Assembly (NCBI GenBank): GCA_030372335.1
Contig: JAUDCW010000011.1
DNA length: 64,000 nt
Direction: 5' to 3' (one strand)
DNA from: JALCOL01 sp022649665
GTDB taxonomy: Bacteria; Bacillota; Bacilli; Lactobacillales; Enterococcaceae
The position numbers were made by a program, and so were the translations under genes. The notes under the pieces are model-generated. The model was not told the origin of the DNA and ran no database searches. It worked only from the letters and a program-made list of their open reading frames with translations. Each line of letters opens with the position of its first letter. Within the stretch, counting starts at the first letter, position 1. This document shows, piece by piece, positions 58,778 to 64,000 of this stretch.

Positions 58778-59578
58778 ATGTCAGTAATTTCAATGATCCT
58801 AGTCGTCATCGTCGCGTTTTTCGCAGGGATGGAAGGGATCCTGGATGAATTTCAGTTCCACCAACCACTCGTTGCATGTACGCTGATCGGGCTCGTTACC
58901 GGAAATCTAGAAGCCGGAATCATTCTGGGCGGATCGCTTCAGATGATCGCACTTGGCTGGGCGAATATCGGAGCAGCCGTAGCACCGGATGCTGCACTGG
59001 CTTCCGTTGCATCCGCAATTATTTTAGTATTAGGCGGTCAAGGCGTCAAAGGCGTTTCTACCGCGATCGCAGTGGCGATCCCGCTGGCAGTCGCTGGTTT
59101 GTTCTTGACGATGATCGTTCGTACCTTGGCAGTGCCGATCGTCCATTTCATGGACCGGGCGGCTGAAGATGCCGATATGCGCAAAATCTCGATGTGGCAG
59201 ATCGTTGCGATCTGCATGCAAGGGTTGCGGATCGCGATCCCTGCGGCTGCACTCTTGGTCATTCCCGCTCATACCGTCCAAGCTTTCTTGAATTCGATGC
59301 CGGCTTGGCTGACAGATGGAATGGCGATCGGCGGCGGAATGGTCGTTGCCGTTGGTTACGCGATGGTCATCAATATGATGGCTTCCCGTGAAGTATGGCC
59401 GTTTTTCGTTATCGGCTTTGTCGTTGCGGCAATTTCTGAATTGACCTTGATCGCCCTCGGTGCATTGGGGATCTCGTTTGCTTTGATCTACTTGAACCTC
59501 TCCAAGATGGGCGGCTCTTCTGCCGGAGGCGGCGGAGGAAGCGGCGACCCGCTTGGCGATATTTTGAATGATTATTAA
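58778..59578 (+). CDS. manY: Mannose-family PTS enzyme IIC (ManY)
   Basis: A 266-residue membrane component with about eight or nine hydrophobic segments, starting with MSVISMILVVIVAFFAGMEG, and motifs GNLEAGIILGGSLQMIALGWANIGAA and AIGGGMVVAVGYAMVINMM of the IIC mannose family. The C-terminus is Gly/Ser-rich (SAGGGGGSGDPLGD). The ATG follows GGAGGGAG. With IID it forms the channel. It is co-transcribed with manX and manZ. Confidence 0.93.
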   Translation: MSVISMILVVIVAFFAGMEGILDEFQFHQPLVACTLIGLVTGNLEAGIILGGSLQMIALGWANIGAAVAPDAALASVASAIILVLGGQGVKGVSTAIAVAIPLAVAGLFLTMIVRTLAVPIVHFMDRAAEDADMRKISMWQIVAICMQGLRIAIPAAALLVIPAHTVQAFLNSMPAWLTDGMAIGGGMVVAVGYAMVINMMASREVWPFFVIGFVVAAISELTLIALGALGISFALIYLNLSKMGGSSAGGGGGSGDPLGDILNDY

Positions 59579-59595
59579 GAAAGGAGAGAGAAGAA

Positions 59596-60507
59596 ATGGC
59601 TGAAGAAATCAAATTAACGAAAAAAGACCGCTTAGCCGTTGCTTGGCGCTCGACATTTATCCAAGGTTCTTGGAACTATGAGCGGATGCAAAATGGCGGC
59701 TGGTGTTTCGCCATGATCCCGGCAATCAAGAAATTATACAAAACCAAAGAAGACCGGGCTGCAGCATTGAAACGCCACTTGGAATTCTTTAATACTCACC
59801 CATACTTGGCTTCTCCGATTTTAGGAGTTACGCTGGCACTTGAACAAGATCGTGCGAACGGTGCACCCGTCGACGATGTCGCGATCCAGGGGGTCAAGGT
59901 CGGGATGATGGGGCCGCTCGCCGGTGTTGGTGACCCAGTGTTCTGGTTTACCGTTCGTCCGATGCTCGGAGCGCTTGGAGCTTCTTTAGCGCTTGGCGGC
60001 AATATTTTAGGACCGATCATCTTCTTTGTTGCTTGGAATATCATCCGCTGGGCATTCATGTGGTACACACAAGAGTTCGGCTACCGTGCCGGATCGAAGA
60101 TCACGGAAGATATGTCAGGCGGTCTTTTGCAAGACGTCACGAAAGGCGCATCGATCCTCGGGATGTTCGTCTTGGCGGCTTTGGTAGAAAGATGGGTCAA
60201 TATCAAATTCGTGCCGATCGTCTCTGAAGTCAAACTGAGTAAAGGTGCTTATATCGAGTGGGACAAATTGCCGGGCGGCGCAGAAGGAATCAAAAAAGCG
60301 CTCGAAGAAGTAGGCTCAGGCAAAGCGCTCGCTGCGACGAAAGTGACGACGCTGCAAGACAACTTGAACCAGCTGATCCCAGGGCTGGCACCGCTTCTCT
60401 TGACTTTCCTTTGTATGTGGCTTTTGCGGAAAAAAGTTTCCCCGATCGTTATCATTTTGGGATTGTTCGTTGTAGGGATTGTCGGACACCTGATTCATTT
60501 GCTATAA
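59596..60507 (+). CDS. manZ: Mannose-family PTS enzyme IID (ManZ)
   Basis: A 303-residue IID component, with the typical N-terminal cytoplasmic part RSTFIQGSWNYERMQNGGWCF, PYLASPILGVTLALEQDRANG, and GPLAGVGDPVFWFTVRPML, and three or four membrane segments in the C-terminal part. The IIC/IID pair is also the receptor of class IIa bacteriocins in related bacteria. The ATG follows GAAAGGAG. It ends just before a terminator-like hairpin that separates it from manO. Confidence 0.93.
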   Translation: MAEEIKLTKKDRLAVAWRSTFIQGSWNYERMQNGGWCFAMIPAIKKLYKTKEDRAAALKRHLEFFNTHPYLASPILGVTLALEQDRANGAPVDDVAIQGVKVGMMGPLAGVGDPVFWFTVRPMLGALGASLALGGNILGPIIFFVAWNIIRWAFMWYTQEFGYRAGSKITEDMSGGLLQDVTKGASILGMFVLAALVERWVNIKFVPIVSEVKLSKGAYIEWDKLPGGAEGIKKALEEVGSGKALAATKVTTLQDNLNQLIPGLAPLLLTFLCMWLLRKKVSPIVIILGLFVVGIVGHLIHLL

Positions 60508-60516
60508 TCGAATAGT

Positions 60517-60563
60517 AAAAGAGGACGCACAACACTCCGCGGAGCTCTGTGCGTTCTCTTTTT
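60517..60563 (+). terminator. Terminator between manZ and manO
   Basis: AAAAGAGGACGCACA pairs with TGTGCGTTCTCTTTT (one mismatch) around a loop with CTCCGCGGAG, followed by T. It should reduce manO transcription relative to manXYZ. Confidence 0.8.
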
Positions 60564-60622
60564 ATGGATTTTGCCTTTTTTATTTTTTGAACAGTTCAGC
60601 TCGATCAAAGAGGGGGGAGAAT

Positions 60623-61012
60623 ATGGTACAGTCATTGAACACAAAAGTCGATCTGGTCATGGAAGCGACCGCATTTTTGGGGATCGCGCAATATGGCGAA
60701 GTGATGATCGGCGATAAAGGATTTGAATTTTATGATGCGCGCAATCCGCAGAAATTTATTCAAATTCCGTGGGATGAAGTGAATTATGTGACCGCCGCGG
60801 TCGTCTTTGGCGGCAAATGGATCCCGCGCTATTCGTTTCAAACCAAACGCGACGGCACTTTTTCATTCTCTTCGAAACATCCAAAAAAAGTGCTGCGGGC
60901 AATCAGCAATTATATCGCACCAGACCACATGGTGCGTTCGATCGGCTTCTTCGATGTATTGAAGAATGCTTTCCGCTCGATCATCCACGGTAAAAACAGT
61001 GAAAAAAAATAA
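60623..61012 (+). CDS. manO: DUF956 protein ManO
   Basis: A 129-residue protein of the DUF956 family, which is found after mannose PTS operons of Lactobacillales and is regarded as a regulator of that operon. It contains LNTKVDLVMEATAFLGIAQYG, IMIGDKGFEFYD-like sequence, QIPWDEVNYVTAAVVFGGKWIPRY and FSSKHPKKVLRAI. The open frame begins 12 codons earlier; the ATG at 60623 follows GAGGGGGGAGA. It is followed by a terminator-like hairpin. Confidence 0.88.
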   Translation: MVQSLNTKVDLVMEATAFLGIAQYGEVMIGDKGFEFYDARNPQKFIQIPWDEVNYVTAAVVFGGKWIPRYSFQTKRDGTFSFSSKHPKKVLRAISNYIAPDHMVRSIGFFDVLKNAFRSIIHGKNSEKK

Positions 61013-61040
61013 GAATCAGCTGGCAAGACTGATTCTTTGA
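61010..61040 (+). terminator. Possible terminator after manO
   Basis: AAGAATCAG pairs with CTGATTCTT; the T run is short. Confidence 0.55.
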
Positions 61041-61090
61041 CTGAAAATGAAAGGGCTTTATATTACGGATGTGATCTCCTTGAGTATCAT

Positions 61091-61879
61091 TTATTCAGCT
61101 TTCAGCTCCGGGATGATCGCAAGACGCTCCTGCAGATAGGGAATAAAGTGGACGCCTTTGCCGTAAAACGTTTCAAGCGTCTGGCGATTCAAGATCTCTT
61201 TGCGCGAACCTTGACGGATCACTTTTCCGGCTTTCAGCAGCATGACGTGGCTGAAGACCGGCAGCAGTTCTTCGACATGGTGCGTGACATAGATCAGCGT
61301 CGGGCCGTTTTCCTGATTTGCTAAGTTTTCAAAGATCTGCAAAAGTTCTTCGCGGGCAAACAAGTCGAGGCTGTTGCATGGTTCGTCCAGGATCAAAACT
61401 TCCGGATCGCTCATCATCGCACGTGCAACGAGCACTAGCTGGCGCTGACCTTGCGAGAGCATTTCATACGGACGTTTTTGGATCTCGGCGATTCCCAAGA
61501 CTTCTAGGATTCCGGCCGCTTTTTCAAGATCCTCGCGGGTCGTTTTTTCATATACGCCGATACTCGCGAATTTGCCGGATAAAACGATCGACTCGACTGT
61601 ATCGAATTGATGCAGCTTCTGCTGAAGGGCATTGGAGACCCAGCCGATCCTTTTTTGCAAAGACGGGATCGAAGTTTGGCCGAATTTTTCACCCAATACA
61701 GTCAGATTTCCCGAAGAAGGCCACACTTGACCCGTGACCATTTGCAGCAGCATGCTTTTGCCGGCACCGTTCAATCCGAGGATCCCCCAGTGTTCGTGCG
61801 GTGCGATCTGCCAGTCTACTTGATCCAATAGTTTTTTATTGTTTTTGACTAACGAAACATTTTCAAAATTCAAAATCAT
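61091..61879 (-). CDS. ABC transporter ATP-binding protein (YlmA-like, orphan)
   Basis: A 262-residue ATPase with Walker A GLNGAGKSMLLQMV, Q-loop region WVSNALQQKL, signature LSQGQRQLVLVARAM, Walker B LILDEPCNSLDLFAREEL and switch IYVTHHVEELLPVF. The unusual second glycine of the signature (LSQGQ) resembles the ModF/YlmA type of ATPase, which is found without a permease. No permease is adjacent. The ATG follows AAGGGGATC. Its role is unknown. It diverges from the sodium:solute symporter gene. Confidence 0.82.
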   Translation of the reverse strand: MILNFENVSLVKNNKKLLDQVDWQIAPHEHWGILGLNGAGKSMLLQMVTGQVWPSSGNLTVLGEKFGQTSIPSLQKRIGWVSNALQQKLHQFDTVESIVLSGKFASIGVYEKTTREDLEKAAGILEVLGIAEIQKRPYEMLSQGQRQLVLVARAMMSDPEVLILDEPCNSLDLFAREELLQIFENLANQENGPTLIYVTHHVEELLPVFSHVMLLKAGKVIRQGSRKEILNRQTLETFYGKGVHFIPYLQERLAIIPELKAE

Positions 61880-62015
61880 ATGATCGATCCCCTTCCTGAT
61901 GATGAATTGTTTTCCAGTATATCACTAGCAGCGGCTAGAACCAATCAAAAAATGAAAATACGGCAAAATTTATTACAAATTGATGTGAAAAAAGGAGTAA
62001 TAGGGAGGAAAAAAT

Positions 62016-63473
62016 GTGAATGTTCATCCATTACAATTAGCAATCGTAATTATTTATTTGGGCGGGATGTTGTTGATCGGCTTTTTAGTTAATAAGTATA
62101 AGATCCGGACGAGTTCGGACTATATGGTCGCCGGTCGCTCGATGGGGTTATTATTCATTGCCGCTTCGCTTTCAGCAAATAACGTCGGCGGCGGCAGTAC
62201 AACAGGGTTAGCGGCCAAAGCGTTTGACGGCTGGGGAATGTCAGCTGCTTGGTATGTCCTGGCAGCAAGTATCGCGATGATCCCGATGGCGTATTTTGCG
62301 CCGAAGATCCGCAAAACGCTGGCTGTGACGATCCCGGAAGTATTGTATCGCCGCTTCGGGGCACCGTCCGCCTTGATCACTGCAGTTTTGAATATCGCTT
62401 CGCTTTTCTGCTTGACGTCATCGCAGATCTTAGCATCAGCTTCCGTTATCTCGAGTTTGACTGGTCTTTCGGTCAATATCTCACTCTTTTTAGCGGGCGG
62501 CGTGATCATCTTCTACACGACGATGGGCGGCTTGATGGCAGATACGATCAGTGATTTGATCCAATACTTCATTATCTTTATTGGTTTGGCGATCACGACA
62601 CCATTCGTGATCGAAGGGGTCGGCGGCTGGCACGCGATCACTTCAAAAATCCCGCCAGTTGATTTAGACATCAACAAGATCGGCGTTTTGATGATCTTGA
62701 GTTTGATCTTCAACTATTTCTGTACTTTTCTTTCGGGACCGGAAATGGTTTCTCGTTTTGAAGCAGCTGACAGTGAAAAAACAGCACGCCGCGCCGCCCT
62801 GCTTTCAGGCTTGATGATGGCTGCGATCGCTTTTTTCCCGACATTGATCGGCTTAGCAGCGCTTTCTGCAAATCCGGGACTGGATGGCGGTGCCGGAACG
62901 ACCGCGCTTACTTGGGCAACGGCGAATTACGCGCCGAAGTTTGTCGGCGGGCTGGTCAGTGCGGCGATCATCGCCGCGACGATCTCGAGTGCCGATTCGA
63001 ACCTGCTGGCCGCTTCGACGATGTTCGTCAAAGATATTTACGAGCGGCATATCAACCCTTCGATCGCCGATCATAAATTGATTTTTATCACGCGTGCTTG
63101 TAACGTCGTGATCTGTTTGGGATCGATTTTTATCGGAACATTAGGGGTCAGTCTGATCACGATGAACTTGTTCGCTTTTGCACTGCGAAGTGCCGGGCCG
63201 TTTGCGGCGTACGCGCTGGGACTTGCCTGTCCAGGGGCGACCCGATATACCGGGATCGTTTCGATCATCGTTGGTTCTATTTCAGCAGTTATCTGGCAGC
63301 TTGCCGGGGAACCGTTCGGTCTGTTGCCGATCGTTTTCGGCTGTGTCTGCGGGACGCTCGCGTTCCTTTTGACTTGGTGGATCGAAAAACGCATGGGTCA
63401 TGGGCCAGCACCGACAGCATACTTGACGCCGGAACAAGAACGTGCGCTTGAAGAAAGTCACGGGAAACTTTGA
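62016..63473 (+). CDS. Sodium:solute symporter (SSS family)
   Basis: A 485-residue secondary transporter with about twelve or thirteen hydrophobic segments. SSS signatures include SDYMVAGRSMGLLFIAASLS, ANNVGGGSTTGLAAKAF, the second-helix region ITVPEVLYRRFGAP-like, and the Na+-site segment IIAATISSADSNLLAAST. The C-terminus is cytoplasmic and polar. Candidates for the substrate in this group are proline, pantothenate, acetate or choline-like solutes, but nothing here decides it. The start is GTG after AGGGAGG at six bases. It ends before a strong terminator. Confidence 0.88.
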   Translation: MNVHPLQLAIVIIYLGGMLLIGFLVNKYKIRTSSDYMVAGRSMGLLFIAASLSANNVGGGSTTGLAAKAFDGWGMSAAWYVLAASIAMIPMAYFAPKIRKTLAVTIPEVLYRRFGAPSALITAVLNIASLFCLTSSQILASASVISSLTGLSVNISLFLAGGVIIFYTTMGGLMADTISDLIQYFIIFIGLAITTPFVIEGVGGWHAITSKIPPVDLDINKIGVLMILSLIFNYFCTFLSGPEMVSRFEAADSEKTARRAALLSGLMMAAIAFFPTLIGLAALSANPGLDGGAGTTALTWATANYAPKFVGGLVSAAIIAATISSADSNLLAASTMFVKDIYERHINPSIADHKLIFITRACNVVICLGSIFIGTLGVSLITMNLFAFALRSAGPFAAYALGLACPGATRYTGIVSIIVGSISAVIWQLAGEPFGLLPIVFGCVCGTLAFLLTWWIEKRMGHGPAPTAYLTPEQERALEESHGKL

Positions 63474-63504
63474 TCAGTTTCTGTAATTGGAGTATCAGCT
63501 AAAA

Positions 63505-63548
63505 AGAAGAGGAGCAAGTCCCCGCGGGGACCTGCTCCTCTTCTTTTT
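63505..63548. terminator. Bidirectional terminator after the SSS transporter
   Basis: AAGAAGAGGAGCA(A)GTCCCC pairs with GGGGAC(C)TGCTCCTCTTCTT; T runs on both strands, between convergent genes. Confidence 0.9.
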
Positions 63549-64000
63549 AATCGGCGGTCACATCTTCGCCGAACCATTTTTGCGAAATTTCTTTCATCTT
63601 GCCGTCTTCTTTTAATTTCTTGAAAGCATCATTGATCTTGGTATCTAATTCTTTATCTTGTTTGCGCATCCCGACGGCGAAGTCTTCGCTCTTGAAGCCG
63701 CTGTCGAAAATCGTATATTTGGAGAGGTCATCTTCATGAGAGAGGTAGTAATTGGCATAGACCCGGTCGATCAAAAGTCCGTCGATCCGGCCGGCCTTTA
63801 AATCAAGAAAGGCTTCATCGAATGTGTCATAGAGGACCGCATCTTTATCTTTTACAAGATCTTTCAATTTTTTCGGTTGGTTGTTAAAGGCATCGTAACC
63901 GGAGGAGCCGTTTTGCGCGCCGATGATCTTGTCTTTCATTTCTTGATCATTATTGATATTTTTATCTTTCAAAGTTACGACGACTTGTTTGTTTTTCATG
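63547..64000 (-). CDS. Amino-acid ABC transporter substrate-binding protein, C-terminal part
   Basis: An open frame of about 150 residues that continues beyond the window edge, so the N-terminus, including any signal peptide, is missing. It contains the SBP_bac_3 features VKDKDAVLYDTFDEAFLDLKAG, RIDGLLIDRVYANYYL and ending GKMKEISQKWFGEDV, as in polar amino-acid (glutamine or cystine type) binding proteins. The visible start-like methionine at 63999 is internal. Its permease and ATPase would lie outside the window. Confidence 0.83.
   Translation of the reverse strand, partial: MKNKQVVVTLKDKNINNDQEMKDKIIGAQNGSSGYDAFNNQPKKLKDLVKDKDAVLYDTFDEAFLDLKAGRIDGLLIDRVYANYYLSHEDDLSKYTIFDSGFKSEDFAVGMRKQDKELDTKINDAFKKLKEDGKMKEISQKWFGEDVTAD

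Overview
The window looks like a chromosomal segment of a Gram-positive bacterium of the order Lactobacillales, probably Lactobacillaceae or a close relative. The reasons are Shine-Dalgarno sites of the AGGAGG type before nearly every gene, an LPxTG-type surface protein, a comG operon flanked by yebC and by a methyltransferase-ackA pair, an aspartate decarboxylase/antiporter pair, a mannose-type PTS followed by a DUF956 (ManO) gene, an Mga-like regulator, and a fused-ATPase ECF vitamin transporter. Base composition is moderate, by eye in the mid-40s % GC. The species cannot be named from the sequence. I saw no tRNA, rRNA, CRISPR array, prophage or insertion sequence.

Layout. 1-2.2 kb: end of a triosephosphate-isomerase-like gene, an FGGY sugar kinase and a small membrane protein. 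2.2-6.9 kb: NAD biosynthesis, nadB-nadC-nadA on the minus strand, divergent from a NifS-like cysteine desulfurase; the two promoters share a compact control region. 7-9.8 kb: a DUF285-repeat cell-wall-anchored protein. 9.9-12 kb: an old-yellow-enzyme flavin/iron-sulfur reductase. 12.2-14.8 kb: a BceAB-type ABC transporter. 14.9-18.9 kb: a cobalamin riboswitch with terminator, then an ECF transporter (T, fused A-A', S) and a lipoprotein with a transcobalamin-like DUF4430 domain; this is the most interesting system here. 19-20.9 kb: a hypothetical gene, a VanZ-like protein and YebC. 20.9-24.8 kb: comGA-comGG, with comGG apparently frameshifted. 24.8-30.5 kb: methyltransferase, acetate kinase, and the aspartate-to-alanine decarboxylation pair AspD/AspT. 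30.5-33.1 kb: an Mga-like regulator divergent from a secreted Ser/Thr-rich protein with a sortase-like C-terminus.

33.2-40.3 kb: resistance-like genes, namely a chloramphenicol acetyltransferase homologue, a DUF3114-like protein, an Lsa-type ABC-F protein behind a ribosome-attenuation-type leader, and an ABC-2 exporter with its TetR regulator. 40.4-47.3 kb: an AEC permease, then the phosphate-uptake cluster pstS-C-A-B with its PhoPR-like two-component system, preceded by repeated Pho-box-like hexamers; no phoU is present. 47.2-50.3 kb: acyltransferase, alpha/beta hydrolase and a frameshifted P1-family peptidase. 50.4-54.1 kb: a two-domain peptidoglycan hydrolase and a second ABC-F gene, also behind a leader terminator. 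54.2-57.6 kb: SstT, a YhhN-like membrane protein, ProC and two tandem DUF1858 proteins. 57.7-61 kb: the mannose PTS operon and manO. 61-64 kb: an orphan ABC ATPase, a sodium:solute symporter and the C-terminal part of an amino-acid-binding protein cut by the window edge.

The genes form several self-contained modules with visible cis-regulation: divergent promoters for NAD synthesis, a riboswitch for B12 uptake, attenuators for the ABC-F genes, a TetR operator for the exporter and Pho boxes for phosphate uptake. Two genes (comGG and the P1 peptidase) are broken by single-base shifts in homopolymer runs, which could be real mutations or sequence errors.
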